From: Chlamydia gallinacea 08-1274/3
Lineage (GTDB): Bacteria; Chlamydiota; Chlamydiia; Chlamydiales; Chlamydiaceae
DNA: 64,000 nucleotides
Assembly: GCF_000471025.2 (NCBI RefSeq)
Contig: NZ_CP015840.1
Location: 682,001 to 746,000 of the forward strand
Direction: 5' to 3'
In this document: positions 18,960-29,538 of the stretch, in pieces
How positions within the stretch are numbered: position 1 is the first letter of the stretch
Layout: each line of letters starts with the position of its first letter
Translations under genes and position numbers: made by a program
The notes under the pieces: model-generated
Seen by the model: only the letters and a program-made list of their open reading frames with translations
Told to the model about the DNA's origin: nothing
Databases searched by the model: none

Positions 18960-19154
18960 TTATCTTGTATTAGAATTCGGAAGTTGTTTTAAGCTAGAAA
19001 GAAGATCTATAAGAGAAGATAAGAAAGCTTGTGCTAGGGGTTCATTGGTATGATCAGTAATACCTCTGAGTAATTTTCTACAATAATAGATGAGCCAGTA
19101 TAAAGCATAGAACATACATTGTAGAAGATAAAGCTTGCACGTGTGTTTTATCAT
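18960..19154 (-). CDS. Small hypothetical protein with hydrophobic N-terminus
   Basis: The 64-residue ORF has a Cys- and Tyr-containing hydrophobic segment (KLYLLQCMFYALYWLIYYC) followed by a helical tail (LAQAFLSSLIDLLSSLKQL). A terminator hairpin lies directly after its stop, which supports it as a real transcript. Position between the symporter and the DAHP synthase gene fits the small C. trachomatis gene CT382.1, from memory. No function can be given. Confidence 0.5.
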   Translation of the reverse strand: MIKHTCKLYLLQCMFYALYWLIYYCRKLLRGITDHTNEPLAQAFLSSLIDLLSSLKQLPNSNTR

Positions 19155-19275
19155 ATACCTCCCGAAGAAATGATTCTTATTCCTTCATTTTTATTTGATA
19201 GTCAAATAGTTGAAAGTATAGAAACTATGCAAGAATTATTTTTCTACTCCATGTTAGAAAGAGAGCTTTTAAAGA

Positions 19276-20004
19276 CTACGAAAAAAGATGACTACCTCCT
19301 CGAATTGAGGAGAACAATTCTTTTAGTTCTTGTGGGGTGATGTGTTGTTTCCCATCACAAAGGGCACGTTCTGGGCTCTCATGGACTTCGATTATTAATC
19401 CATCAGCACCGGCAGCCATAGCTGCTTTTGCAAGAGGGGCGACTAAAGAGCGTTTCCCTGAAGCATGAGAAGGATCAGCAATTATCGGTAGGGGGGAAAT
19501 TTCTTTAAGAAGGGCTAGGGTATTTAAATCTAGAGTATAGCGTGTAGATGTCTCAAAAGAGCGGATGCCTCTTTCACATAAAATGACTCCCGGGCATGTG
19601 GGGGAATTCAAAATATATTCTGCTGCGGATAGCCATTCCTCAATCGTTGCTGAAGGATGCCGTTTGAGGATAACAGGGCGATGAGCCTGGCTGACTTCTT
19701 GGAGAAGAGTGAAGTTTTGCATATTTCTTGCGCCAATACGAAGGATATCCACATGTTCTGCGGTAATTTCTACATCACGAACATCTAAAACTTCAGTTTC
19801 TGTTAATAATCCATGCACACGTTGGGCTTCCTTATGCCAAGAAACTTTTTCTCTATCCCATCCTTGAAATGTATACGGGCTTGTACGAGGTTTTCTTATC
19901 GATCCTCTGAGAACAGTGGCTCCTGCTTCTTTGACAGCAAGACCTATGGCGAGAGTATGTTCGTAACTTTCCAGTGTACAGGGACCAGCGATGAGTAAGG
20001 GCAT
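19276..20004 (-). CDS. aroG: 3-deoxy-7-phosphoheptulonate (DAHP) synthase, class I beta type
   Basis: This enzyme condenses phosphoenolpyruvate and erythrose 4-phosphate at the start of the shikimate pathway. Family motifs are [72 protein letters not shown] and [12 protein letters not shown], giving the metal and PEP ligands of the KDPGal/DAHP barrel. The first ATG is at 20004, just before the barrel. The frame stays open upstream to about 20122, encoding ~39 further residues (including [18 protein letters not shown]) with no ATG/GTG/TTG, so the true N-terminus may be longer and start at a rare codon. It follows the OTU gene on the same strand. Confidence 0.92.
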   Translation of the reverse strand: MPLLIAGPCTLESYEHTLAIGLAVKEAGATVLRGSIRKPRTSPYTFQGWDREKVSWHKEAQRVHGLLTETEVLDVRDVEITAEHVDILRIGARNMQNFTLLQEVSQAHRPVILKRHPSATIEEWLSAAEYILNSPTCPGVILCERGIRSFETSTRYTLDLNTLALLKEISPLPIIADPSHASGKRSLVAPLAKAAMAAGADGLIIEVHESPERALCDGKQHITPQELKELFSSIRGGSHLFS

Positions 20005-20123
20005 TCCTGGATACAGGGGAAGGCCTGGGGTAAGCAGACACGGGGAAGTTCCTAGATCATCAACAGGTTTTAGGGTGTGGGGAAGAGGATAGGTCGTTTT
20101 GAAAATAAGCAGCTCTCTTTTTA

Positions 20124-23100
20124 TTAAGGTTGGGGTTTCTTTAAAGGTTTACTATTTTCATTCCTAGAAGTATCATCAGGATCTTTTCTTAATAGACAAT
20201 TATAGTGGTTATGTCCTCGGAATATGTGGATGTGCGCTTGATCTTCCGGAGAGAAATCTAATTTTAAGAATCCTTGGGAGTCTGCAAGAGGAATCAATTG
20301 CGCTGGCGTTTGGGATAATGAGCTGTCTGCAAGATATTGACAAAGACCTATGGATCCCAAAGTAGTGGAAAGAGCACTAACATGTTCGTCTTCAGCTTGG
20401 AAATTAATTACATTAAAGATATTTTGAAGTTCAGAGGTGCTGAGTTGGCTCAGTTGCTGTAAAAGAGTCTGCCGTGTTTCAGGAAAATTTTGTGTAGGCC
20501 GTAGAACGGGAAGTAAGAAAGCTTCTTGTAGTTGTTTATAGACAGATAAGCATGGCCGATTTTTTTCAACAGCACTTGCCCAAGTGGAGTGATGAGTTAC
20601 GAGTTCTTGACATAGTTTACTGGTTTGTTGAGCTAAATAGGTGTGACATTGTTGGCCTAGAGAGGAGGACGTGTTACATACCTGGGGATGATAGTTAAGA
20701 AAACTAAAGAGTAGGGCTTCTTGTGGTAATAGAGTGGTTAAGCGACTTTTATTCTGTTGAGAAAGTTTACGACTCGCGGTATCAACATGCTTGATGTAGC
20801 TAGTCCATAATGCGTGTTCTTTCGTTTTTATTTCATGAATCAGTTCCCGTGCAGCACGAGGATCCGAAGAACTTTTTAAGATATTTAAAATCGCCAGTTG
20901 GAATTCTGGATCGCATAGGAAAAGTAGTTGAGGATGTTTCGATAGAGAGAGTACTGTAGACTCAATGATCTGGGGATTGATATTAACATTGAATTTAGGG
21001 GAGTGACAGCAGAAAAAACCCCAAATTTGTTCACTAAAAGTTTGTAGTTTTTTAAAGTTCGACTGCTTCCTTACGGCTTGCTGTAAGTAGGGATAGAATA
21101 GCAACATTAATTTGTTTATTGTGTTGGTAGCCTGCATGTTGTGAGCACATTGTACCAACCGAGGATATTGGAAAGCAAAAAGAAATAATTGTATAGCTCG
21201 GGCCTGAGCTTGCCCTAGGTCAGGTACACGAGCTTGTAGTTCTGTAAATAAGGGTAATTTGAGGAAAGAAGCGAAGGCAGTCGTGAGGTGGGTACTCTGC
21301 TGAATGCATTGTAATAGGGATTGATTCATTTCTTGAATCTCAGAATCGGAAAGAGTTTTTGGTGCTTTAAATAATAACCGTAAGATAAGAGTAAACGCAT
21401 GTTCTAATTGAGGGGCGACGAGTGTTCCTTGCATTCCTCCTGGGAGAGATAGGAGTAAATCCACTGTATTGATGAATAATTTTTGAGACCATAACTTCTC
21501 AAGAACGCAATATAGGGGGGACGTCTGTTCAGAACTCAAGTTGAGGTAGTTGCTCAAGTTGCTTTGATTTTCTAACTGCGTTTGTAATGCCGAGTAGGCT
21601 AGAGTGTAAAAGGTGTTACAGGAAGTATTATGATTCATACACGATGGGCGGGATAGTAGAAAAGAAAACATCTCCACGTTTTTAGGAATAGGTGGGACGC
21701 ACTGAGCTATTGCTTGAGAAAACTCAGTATAGTGTGCTAGAAGCTCTTGAGGTAGGAGAGAGATGATCTGTTCAGCATTCTCATTTGTTACGCCAGATGA
21801 GGATAATGTAGATGAACATGTCTCTAAGAATTCCCGGACTAGGGGGTGGATAGAGAGAAATGTTTCTTGTTTAGATGAGAGCAGGGGGTGTAAGAACTCT
21901 AGAAGAAGCAGTGCTTGTGTTGTTGCAGATAGGGAGGGGGGGCGAGTGTTTAAGAACATTTCAGTGAATAGGGGAGAAGAAGGTTGTATCCGCATAAGTT
22001 CTGATAGGGCAGCTAAGAGCAATTCTGGCGTTTCTTCCAGTTGTCCTAAGATTAAAGCTTTTAAGTTTTCTTCTCCCAGAGATTGCACGCGTATGCAATC
22101 AGTTTCGAAAGTAGCTAGTTGGCGAAGATACTTCACTCCTGTATTTGTGTGAATAGGGGAAAGGAGAATAAGATCAAATAAATTCTTTAGTGTTTTTAGA
22201 TTTTTGCAGTAGAGTAAGAGATCTGCCATGTTTTTAGAAATTGCTTGATGTTCAGGAGAAGACGAGGCAAAGGGCAGGGACTGGATGCGCTCGGCTTCTT
22301 CAGAGAAGACGCCCGGATGATTTTGTCGCATTAAGTAACATAGCCACCCGACAAAACATGCACGATAGAAGCAGTTTCCATCTCCAAGAACTTCAACTAT
22401 ATAGTAATTATTGTTTAAGTAGTTCAGTTGCTTTAACTGTAAATCAGCTACGAGATACTCATCAGATTCGGGATTTGCCTCTAGTAGTTTTTGTTGTAAG
22501 TTTATGAAGGTTGGCTGAAAGCTTTCTTTGAAGCTTATGGGGTAGGTGGCTAGGAAGGCGGGGTTAGCGATATTTAAAATATCTAGAGCAGAACGTGCAG
22601 CATGAGGACTAAGTCCTCGTTTTCTATAATGCAGCATCGCTTCTAAGGAAAAAGGAACAACACCTTGAGGAAGTTGATCTAAAGTCAAGACACTAAAAAA
22701 TCCCGCTTTTGTTGAGAGACCGCTTGGGAAAGATATCATGTCAAGCAGAGAAGGCGAGGGAAGAGTGGGAAGAATTGCTTTAATAGAAGTTTCAGTAATT
22801 TTCTTCTGTTTCTCGATTTGCTTTGTTTTTTGTGGAGACGTGATTATGACCGGGGTAGTTGGAGAAATGGAGAAAGAATCTGGTGTTGGTAGCTGACTTG
22901 GCTCCGATAGTAAGGATGGGGAGTCTGGGGTGGGTATTTGTGGCGTTTTTGCAGAGGCAATAGGAAATCGGGGATATGTGACATCATCCACGATATGTTT
23001 TTCAAGGTAATGAATTAATAAGAGAATCCCTAAGGTAATGATGTGTAGGAGTATATAAGTAATTACACGTAATATGCGAATGCATAAAGAATCTTGAGGA

Positions 23101-23165
23101 CATGTGCGCAGGTGGTAAAAATTATTCTTTCCTGGAGGCGGACATGCAGGCGGGATGGGCGACAT
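20124..23165 (-). CDS. OTU-domain cysteine protease, ChlaOTU-type effector
   Basis: This 1013-residue protein appears equivalent to ChlaOTU (C. caviae), a type III effector reported to cleave ubiquitin chains and bind NDP52. The catalytic Cys box is [17 protein letters not shown], with Asp262 and Cys265. The His box lies at the extreme C-terminus (GHNHYNCLL, likely His987). About 720 mostly helical residues lie between them, far more than in a typical OTU domain of ~150 residues. Residues ~30-52 form a hydrophobic span, followed by a Pro/Ser/Thr-rich linker to ~140. There is no Sec signal peptide. It lies upstream of aroG and divergent from artJ. Assignment to the OTU family is strong; substrate specificity is not readable here. 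Confidence 0.88.
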   Translation of the reverse strand: MSPIPPACPPPGKNNFYHLRTCPQDSLCIRILRVITYILLHIITLGILLLIHYLEKHIVDDVTYPRFPIASAKTPQIPTPDSPSLLSEPSQLPTPDSFSISPTTPVIITSPQKTKQIEKQKKITETSIKAILPTLPSPSLLDMISFPSGLSTKAGFFSVLTLDQLPQGVVPFSLEAMLHYRKRGLSPHAARSALDILNIANPAFLATYPISFKESFQPTFINLQQKLLEANPESDEYLVADLQLKQLNYLNNNYYIVEVLGDGNCFYRACFVGWLCYLMRQNHPGVFSEEAERIQSLPFASSSPEHQAISKNMADLLLYCKNLKTLKNLFDLILLSPIHTNTGVKYLRQLATFETDCIRVQSLGEENLKALILGQLEETPELLLAALSELMRIQPSSPLFTEMFLNTRPPSLSATTQALLLLEFLHPLLSSKQETFLSIHPLVREFLETCSSTLSSSGVTNENAEQIISLLPQELLAHYTEFSQAIAQCVPPIPKNVEMFSFLLSRPSCMNHNTSCNTFYTLAYSALQTQLENQSNLSNYLNLSSEQTSPLYCVLEKLWSQKLFINTVDLLLSLPGGMQGTLVAPQLEHAFTLILRLLFKAPKTLSDSEIQEMNQSLLQCIQQSTHLTTAFASFLKLPLFTELQARVPDLGQAQARAIQLFLFAFQYPRLVQCAHNMQATNTINKLMLLFYPYLQQAVRKQSNFKKLQTFSEQIWGFFCCHSPKFNVNINPQIIESTVLSLSKHPQLLFLCDPEFQLAILNILKSSSDPRAARELIHEIKTKEHALWTSYIKHVDTASRKLSQQNKSRLTTLLPQEALLFSFLNYHPQVCNTSSSLGQQCHTYLAQQTSKLCQELVTHHSTWASAVEKNRPCLSVYKQLQEAFLLPVLRPTQNFPETRQTLLQQLSQLSTSELQNIFNVINFQAEDEHVSALSTTLGSIGLCQYLADSSLSQTPAQLIPLADSQGFLKLDFSPEDQAHIHIFRGHNHYNCLLRKDPDDTSRNENSKPLKKPQP

Positions 23166-23244
23166 AAAAATAATACAGTAACTAAATTAAGGGAGTTTAA
23201 TTTTTTAGGGTAAAGCATTGGATTTGATAATTTAACCTTGCTAG

Positions 23245-24042
<798 letters not shown>

Positions 24043-24205
24043 GAGTGCCTCTTGTATTTAGGGAAATCTTTGGGGTAACGTATTGTTGGCATTGTTTATG
24101 CAAGCATGCCGAGATTTTCTTAAAGATAGATCTTTCTGAGGTCCTGAGTTCCCTTGGAAGAGCCTCATCATTTTGGATGGTTTCCTTATTTGAAGAGACG
24201 AGAGT

Positions 24206-24907
24206 ATGTTTGGTTCTTATCCTTGCTATCCTGGGTTTCAGGATAGGTTGTCTTATGTAGGAACGTATTTTTATTGTTCTATTTGCCATGGAGTTGTTTC
24301 TCCTCAAGAGGTCTCTGTGGCTGTAGTTGATCCCCAAGGCCATCCCCGCGGTTTAGCTGCTGTTTTGCGTTGTAAGAATCACGCAATTCAAGGTACTTAT
24401 TCTTCTGGTCCGTTGACAACTCTCTGGGGGTTAGTTCCTAAGCATCCCGAAGCTGTGAGTGTTCGCGAACGCATGAGTCATTTATGTTTTCGTGTACGTA
24501 ATTTAGATATTCTTACTCTTATAAGTAGCTTAGGAGGGGGAGGATTGATACTTGCAGGTATCGTACTCTGTGTTATTGTTGCTTCTCCTACGGTTCTTGG
24601 GTTACCTCTCTGGAGCTTGTCTATTATGATCTGTGGTGTAGGGTGTAGTTTATGTTTGCTTGGAGCTATTTTGAATTATTTTGCGCGTAATTACTTGCGG
24701 AAGTGGTTGCGGTTATCTCAGGATTATGTGCAATGTTGCTCTCTTGTTGCTGTGCAGGAGGGAACAGAGAAGTATGCAGTTCTTACAGAATTTCCTCCTT
24801 CGTGTCATGTAGTGGATCCCCTGCTTTCTAAGGTTGCAAAGGAGACTTCTTCCTCGAGCTTGGAGACGCCAGGAAGCATGCCTTCTGGAGAACCTTCTTT
24901 TTCTTAA
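24206..24907 (+). CDS. Inc-like bilobed membrane protein, hypothetical
   Basis: The 233-residue product contains a bilobed hydrophobic domain at about 107-162 (LISSLGGGGLILAGIVLCVIVAS, a short turn, then LWSLSIMICGVGCSLCLLGAIL), the hallmark of chlamydial inclusion membrane proteins. The N-terminal ~100 residues include YFYCSICHGVV and LRCKNHAIQG, four Cys/His residues that might bind metal. The C-terminus is Ser/Glu-rich. There is no Sec signal. It starts at an ATG preceded by GAGAG. Inclusion-membrane location is inferred from topology only. Confidence 0.7.
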   Translation: MFGSYPCYPGFQDRLSYVGTYFYCSICHGVVSPQEVSVAVVDPQGHPRGLAAVLRCKNHAIQGTYSSGPLTTLWGLVPKHPEAVSVRERMSHLCFRVRNLDILTLISSLGGGGLILAGIVLCVIVASPTVLGLPLWSLSIMICGVGCSLCLLGAILNYFARNYLRKWLRLSQDYVQCCSLVAVQEGTEKYAVLTEFPPSCHVVDPLLSKVAKETSSSSLETPGSMPSGEPSFS

Positions 24908-24957
24908 TGTGCTAGACAGTTACAATTTTGTTTTTTCCTAGAGGACTGGAGGAGGCC

Positions 24958-25782
24958 ATGCTACAACAGGGTGCACAGGGAAAGATGACTTCAGGGAAAT
25001 TGATTTTTTTAGGCACGGGAAATCCTGAGGGGATTCCTGTTCCGTTTTGTTCCTGTTCTGTTTGCTCAGGAGGGAAGATACAACGGTTGCGATCTTCAGT
25101 ATTGATACAGTGGAATGAAAAGAATTTTGTGATTGATGTAGGCCCGGATTTTAGACAGCAAATGTTATTGCAGAAGATTATGCATTTAGATGGAGTATTT
25201 CTTACACATCCACATTATGATCATATTGGAGGTATTGATGATTTGCGTGCTTGGTATGTTGTGCATCAACAGACTCTTCCTGTGGTGCTTTCAGCAAGTA
25301 CGCACAAGTGTCTCTGTAAAATACGTGGGCATCTTGTCCAGCCTCCTAATGAATATGAGACATTAGCTGCCGTATTGGATTTCACTGTCTTGAGTGCATA
25401 CCATGGCTCGCATTGTTTTTTGGGATTACCCTACACGTATGTTTCTTATTACCAAAAATTGTGCCAGGTTACAGGATATCGTATAGGTAATATTGCCTAC
25501 CTTACGGATATGCAAAGGTACGATCAGGAAATTTTGAGCTATTTATCTGGGGTTGATACGGTCATTCTCTCTGTATCCCCTACACAAGAATCTTCTCCAT
25601 TTTTAGGTCGAGGATACTCACATCTTACATTAAGTCAGGCAGAAGATTTTGCTTCTCGCTTGGGAGCTAAGCAGTTAATTCTTACACATATTAGCCATTG
25701 TTTACAAAAGGAGCTGGATGGGGATCATCACAAGATATGTGCTTATGATGGTATGGAAGTGCCTTTATGTATTGAAGGATGA
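24958..25782 (+). CDS. Metallo-beta-lactamase-fold hydrolase (PhnP-like)
   Basis: This cytosolic MBL-fold protein is of the PhnP/phosphodiesterase type. The N-terminus KLIFLGTGNPEGIPVPFCSCSVC and the metal motif LTHPHYDHIGGIDDLRAW are clear, with later ligands at YLTDMQRYD and LILTHISHC. A start at TTG 24928 is possible, but ATG 24958 follows a strong GGAGGAGG and is preferred. PhnP acts on cyclic ribose phosphates in phosphonate breakdown; no phosphonate genes are here, so the substrate is unknown. hflX starts 3 bp downstream, indicating an operon. It probably corresponds to CT380. Confidence 0.9.
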   Translation: MLQQGAQGKMTSGKLIFLGTGNPEGIPVPFCSCSVCSGGKIQRLRSSVLIQWNEKNFVIDVGPDFRQQMLLQKIMHLDGVFLTHPHYDHIGGIDDLRAWYVVHQQTLPVVLSASTHKCLCKIRGHLVQPPNEYETLAAVLDFTVLSAYHGSHCFLGLPYTYVSYYQKLCQVTGYRIGNIAYLTDMQRYDQEILSYLSGVDTVILSVSPTQESSPFLGRGYSHLTLSQAEDFASRLGAKQLILTHISHCLQKELDGDHHKICAYDGMEVPLCIEG

Positions 25783-25785
25783 AAA

Positions 25786-27138
25786 ATGAAAAAACAAGAG
25801 TCTGATGGAAATCGCAATGACCAAAGCTCTTTAGGTTGGCATTTTTCTCTTCCTCGTAAGGAACAAGATCCGGCTTTAGCTTTGGCTATAGTCTGTTATG
25901 CGAGTAAATCTGAGCAGAAGAATGTAGACGAACATAAAGACGAACTTATTTCTCTTGCAGATTCCTGTGGGATTTCTGTTTTAGAGATCCGTTCTTGGAT
26001 ATTGCGTGTGCCTTCGCCATCTACATATTTAAATGAAGGGAAATTATTAGAGATTGAGGAGATTTTATCTCAATTTCCTTCGATTGGGACCCTAATCGTT
26101 GATGAAGAAATTACAGCTTCACAGCAGAGAAATTTGGAGAAGCGTTTAGGTGTTGTTGTTTTAGATCGTACAGAAATTATTTTAGAGATTTTTGCTTCTC
26201 GGGCTTTAACGGCAGAAGCTGGTCTTCAAGTAGAGCTTGCTCGATCTCGTTATCTTCTTCCTCGTTTAAAAAGGATGTGGGGCCATTTGGCACGTCAAAA
26301 ATCAGGAGGTGGTAAAGGCGGAGGTTTTGTTAAGGGTGAGGGAGAAAAACAGATCGAACTTGATAGGAGAATGATTCGTGATAGGATCCATAAGCTAACA
26401 GCGAGTCTTAAAAATGTAGAAAAGCAACGGAAAGAGCGCAGGAAGTCAAAGGAAAGACAGGGAATAACGTCGTTTGCTTTGATTGGGTATACGAACTCAG
26501 GGAAAAGCACGCTATTAAATCTTCTAACTTCAGCAGATACCTATGTTGAAGATAAACTTTTTGCCACGTTAGATCCAAAAACGCGTCGGTGTGTGCTTCC
26601 TTGTGGCCGACGTGTGTTAGTTACCGATACCGTGGGGTTTATTCGTAAGCTACCTCATACGCTCGTAGCGGCATTTAAGAGTACTTTAGAAGCTGCTTTG
26701 CATGAAGATATTTTACTTCATGTTGTCGATGCTTCCCATCCTTTGGCTTTTGAACACATAGAGACAACAAAGGCCTTGATTCACGAACTGGGGATTGAGC
26801 ACCCCAAAATAATTACGGTATTGAATAAAGCGGATGCTCTTCCCGAGGGGAAAGTGTCTACAAAACTACGTTTGCTGTCCCCACATTCCGTGGTGGTTTC
26901 AGCAAAAACAGGAGAGGGAATTCCTTCGTTATTAGAAATCATGATGGAAATGATTATGCAAAATTATCCCCGAGTACGTTTAGAATTTCCCTATAAGGAT
27001 TATGGGAAATTCACTGAGCTTTGTGATTTGGGTTTGGTTATTTCCCACTCGTGTCAAGATGATATTTTACTTGTAGATGCTTATATTCCCCAGGAAATGG
27101 AGAAAGACTACGGTCCGTTTATTTTATCTCGTTTTTAG
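25786..27138 (+). CDS. hflX: Ribosome-associated GTPase HflX
   Basis: HflX binds and can split stalled ribosomes. The 450-residue protein has the N-terminal HflX domain (SPSTYLNEGKLLEIEEIL, VVVLDRTEIILEIFASRA) and a Gly/Lys-rich linker (KSGGGKGGGFVKGEGEKQ). The GTPase domain follows: G1 GYTNSGKST at 234-242, G3 DTVGFIRKLPH, G4 NKAD and SAKTGEG. The C-terminal domain ends near LVDAYIPQEMEKDYGPF. Start and length are normal. It is the downstream partner of the MBL-fold gene. Confidence 0.96.
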   Translation: MKKQESDGNRNDQSSLGWHFSLPRKEQDPALALAIVCYASKSEQKNVDEHKDELISLADSCGISVLEIRSWILRVPSPSTYLNEGKLLEIEEILSQFPSIGTLIVDEEITASQQRNLEKRLGVVVLDRTEIILEIFASRALTAEAGLQVELARSRYLLPRLKRMWGHLARQKSGGGKGGGFVKGEGEKQIELDRRMIRDRIHKLTASLKNVEKQRKERRKSKERQGITSFALIGYTNSGKSTLLNLLTSADTYVEDKLFATLDPKTRRCVLPCGRRVLVTDTVGFIRKLPHTLVAAFKSTLEAALHEDILLHVVDASHPLAFEHIETTKALIHELGIEHPKIITVLNKADALPEGKVSTKLRLLSPHSVVVSAKTGEGIPSLLEIMMEMIMQNYPRVRLEFPYKDYGKFTELCDLGLVISHSCQDDILLVDAYIPQEMEKDYGPFILSRF

Positions 27139-27277
27139 GTATTCTTAGGCACTGAGGTCGGTGTATTTCAGTATATTTTTCTCTGTCATGTAGAAAAAAG
27201 AATCTTTAATTAGTGGGGAAAATAGCAATATTTTAAAATACTTCCTTCGGATAAGTTTTCTTTAGTTCATTTAGAAT

Positions 27278-28543
27278 ATGACGGTTGCGGAAGTAAAAGG
27301 TACATTTAAGCTTGTATGTTTGGGTTGCCGGGTCAATCAATATGAAATTCAGAGTTATCGTGACCAGTTAACTTTTTTGGGTTATCGCGAGGCTGCTGAT
27401 ACGGATCCTTGTAATTTATGTATTATCAATACTTGTGCTGTTACTCGATCAGCAGAAAGTTCAGGGCGTCATGCTATCCGCCAGATATGTAGGCAAAATC
27501 CCGAAGCATTTTTAGTTGTTACAGGATGTTTGGGTGAGGCGGACAAGGAGTTTTTTTCTTCGTTGGGTCGTCAGTGTTTGTTGGTCTCGAATAAAGACAA
27601 GCATCAGCTTATGGAAGCTATTTTCCCCCATCTTAAAAAATTTCCTGAATTTCGTATTCGGAGTTTTGAGGGGAAATCACGGGCATTCATTAAAATTCAG
27701 GACGGGTGCAATTCGTTTTGTTCTTATTGTATTATTCCCTATTTGCGTGGAAGGTCGCGTTCGCGACCTGCAGAAGATATCCTGAGAGAAATTTCTGATT
27801 TGATTGCTCAGGGATTTCGAGAAGTGGTTCTTGCGGGGATTAACGTTGGTGATTATAACGATGGACGCCATACGCTAGCGGATTTGATTCGTAAGGTAGA
27901 TGATTTAGAATACCTAGAAAGAATTCGAATTTCCTCTATAGATCCTGAAGATGTTCAGCAAGATCTTCGTGAGGCAATTCTTTTTGGCAAGCATACGTGT
28001 CATGCCTCCCATCTTGTTTTGCAATCAGGTTCTAACGCAATTTTAAAGCTGATGAATCGAAAATATTTACGGCAGGATTTTTTACATTGTGTAGAGTCTT
28101 TACGCGCTGTGGATTCTCAGTATGCGTTTACTACAGATGTGATTGTAGGGTTCCCCGGAGAAACTGAACAGGATTTTGAAGATACCCTGCGGATTATTGA
28201 GGACGTGGGATTTATTAAAGTACACATTTTCCCTTTTAGCCCTCGAGCTCGTACGAAAGCCTATGCTTTTCCTGCACAATTACCTCCCTCAGTCATTTAT
28301 GAAAGGAAAAAATATCTAGCTGCTGTTGCTGAAAAAGTAGCTCATCGGGAAATGCAAAAACGCCTAGGAAAAGTGTATAGCGTTCTTGTGGAGAAAATAG
28401 ATTCTCAAGGCCGAGCATATGGTCATACCTCCTATTTTGATATGGTATGTTTCCCTGCTGACCCTGAAGTCTCCGTGAATTCCTTAGTGGATGTAAGTAT
28501 GGATGCTATAGAAGAAGGTATCCTTAAGGGACGTCGTGTATGA
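27278..28543 (+). CDS. mtaB: tRNA t6A37 methylthiotransferase MtaB
   Basis: This radical-SAM enzyme converts t6A37 to ms2t6A37 in ANN-decoding tRNAs. The N-terminal UPF0004 domain has CLGCRVNQYEIQSYRDQL and further Cys in IINTCAVTRSAE and VVTGCLGE. The radical-SAM cluster is Cys144-x3-Cys148-x2-Cys151 (CNSFCSYC). A C-terminal TRAM-like region follows VEKIDSQGRAYGHTSYF. The CLGCRVNQYE form and 421-residue length favour MtaB over MiaB. The last 4 bp overlap the next gene. Confidence 0.92.
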   Translation: MTVAEVKGTFKLVCLGCRVNQYEIQSYRDQLTFLGYREAADTDPCNLCIINTCAVTRSAESSGRHAIRQICRQNPEAFLVVTGCLGEADKEFFSSLGRQCLLVSNKDKHQLMEAIFPHLKKFPEFRIRSFEGKSRAFIKIQDGCNSFCSYCIIPYLRGRSRSRPAEDILREISDLIAQGFREVVLAGINVGDYNDGRHTLADLIRKVDDLEYLERIRISSIDPEDVQQDLREAILFGKHTCHASHLVLQSGSNAILKLMNRKYLRQDFLHCVESLRAVDSQYAFTTDVIVGFPGETEQDFEDTLRIIEDVGFIKVHIFPFSPRARTKAYAFPAQLPPSVIYERKKYLAAVAEKVAHREMQKRLGKVYSVLVEKIDSQGRAYGHTSYFDMVCFPADPEVSVNSLVDVSMDAIEEGILKGRRV

Positions 28544-29526
28544 TTAAGTTAACGCAGAAATTCAAACCTTATACTTTGATTCCAGGAGCATGCCTACCTA
28601 TTCCGGGTTCTGAGTATTACGCTCAAGTGTTTCCTACGCTTTGGCGGGTGTTTTCTTCTTCACATGAGTTGTTGGGGGAGGGGAGAATCTCTCTATCGGG
28701 CCCTGTAAAACGTTTTTATATTTTTCAGGATTTACATCGAGGAGGTCTTGCTGTGCTTTCTGAGAAATATAAGTATTATCTTTTGCCTTCGGGAGAAAAA
28801 GTTGCCTCTATTCGGGGGAGTTTACCTTCTGCGGATCAGGCAGAGCCGTTACTATCTTTAGGAGTGCATAAGCATGCAGATTTGCATAAGATGCGTCGGC
28901 GTAGGGATTTAAAAGAGATACTTCCGTTTTGGTGGCGCTTAGCTTCTTTGACTCCTCCATGTGCTCCAGTGAATGCTATACAGCCAGTGGGGAAGCTTTT
29001 TCATACTGTGTATCAAAAGATTCAACAAAGAGAGAAAACAGAAATTAGTTCTTTGTTATTATCTCTTTATCTTTCTGGGTTTTCTGAAAATTTTCTACCT
29101 AGGATGTCTGATACAGAGTTTCAGGGGATCCTGGATTTTTCTGACATGGATGAGCAGAACGTGCCTTTTTCTTTGCTTCATTCGAGCTTTGGCTTACTTC
29201 GGGACATTTTCATTTTTCATGATGGGGATCTCCTTGAGGTCCTTCCTTCTTTGCCTCCGGAGTTTCCTTGTGGTAGGTTAACTCGCTTGCTTTTAAAAGG
29301 GATAGGCAAAATTTCTGTAGAGTGGAGCAAGAAAACGCTTCGGAAGGTGTGTTTGCATGCTCAGGAGAATCGGGAGTTTCTATTAGGAGTTCCTTCACCT
29401 TTGATTTGTTGTCGATTACGCCAGTGGGAAAAGAAACAACTTATGGCTTCTTCACAAATTTCTTTAGGAGAAATTATGGAGATAAAAGCAGGAACAACGT
29501 ATGTGTGGGATTGTTTCCGTAAGTAA
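28540..29526 (+). CDS. Conserved chlamydial hypothetical protein (CT865-like position)
   Basis: I do not recognise a domain in this 328-residue protein. It begins MIKLTQKFKPYTLIPGACLPIPGSEYYAQVF, continues with beta-rich sequence (LWRVFSSSHELLGEGRISLSG) to about residue 100, and ends in a helical half. There is no signal peptide or membrane span. The ATG overlaps the mtaB stop by 4 bp, and glgB starts 12 bp after its end, so the three are probably one transcript. Adjacent location to glgB, as with CT865 and CT866, is conserved from memory. Confidence 0.85.
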   Translation: MIKLTQKFKPYTLIPGACLPIPGSEYYAQVFPTLWRVFSSSHELLGEGRISLSGPVKRFYIFQDLHRGGLAVLSEKYKYYLLPSGEKVASIRGSLPSADQAEPLLSLGVHKHADLHKMRRRRDLKEILPFWWRLASLTPPCAPVNAIQPVGKLFHTVYQKIQQREKTEISSLLLSLYLSGFSENFLPRMSDTEFQGILDFSDMDEQNVPFSLLHSSFGLLRDIFIFHDGDLLEVLPSLPPEFPCGRLTRLLLKGIGKISVEWSKKTLRKVCLHAQENREFLLGVPSPLICCRLRQWEKKQLMASSQISLGEIMEIKAGTTYVWDCFRK

Positions 29527-29538
29527 ATACGTTGGTTA

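Noticed and set aside
19143-19340. 65-codon plus-strand ORF (MFYHIPPEEMILIPSF...)
   Set aside because: It overlaps the 3' end of the DAHP synthase gene and the upstream region of the small minus gene. It has no convincing ribosome-binding site and no recognisable family, so I cannot support it.
21763-22152. 129-codon plus-strand ORF
   Set aside because: It is antisense to the OTU-domain gene and shows no motif or ribosome-binding site.
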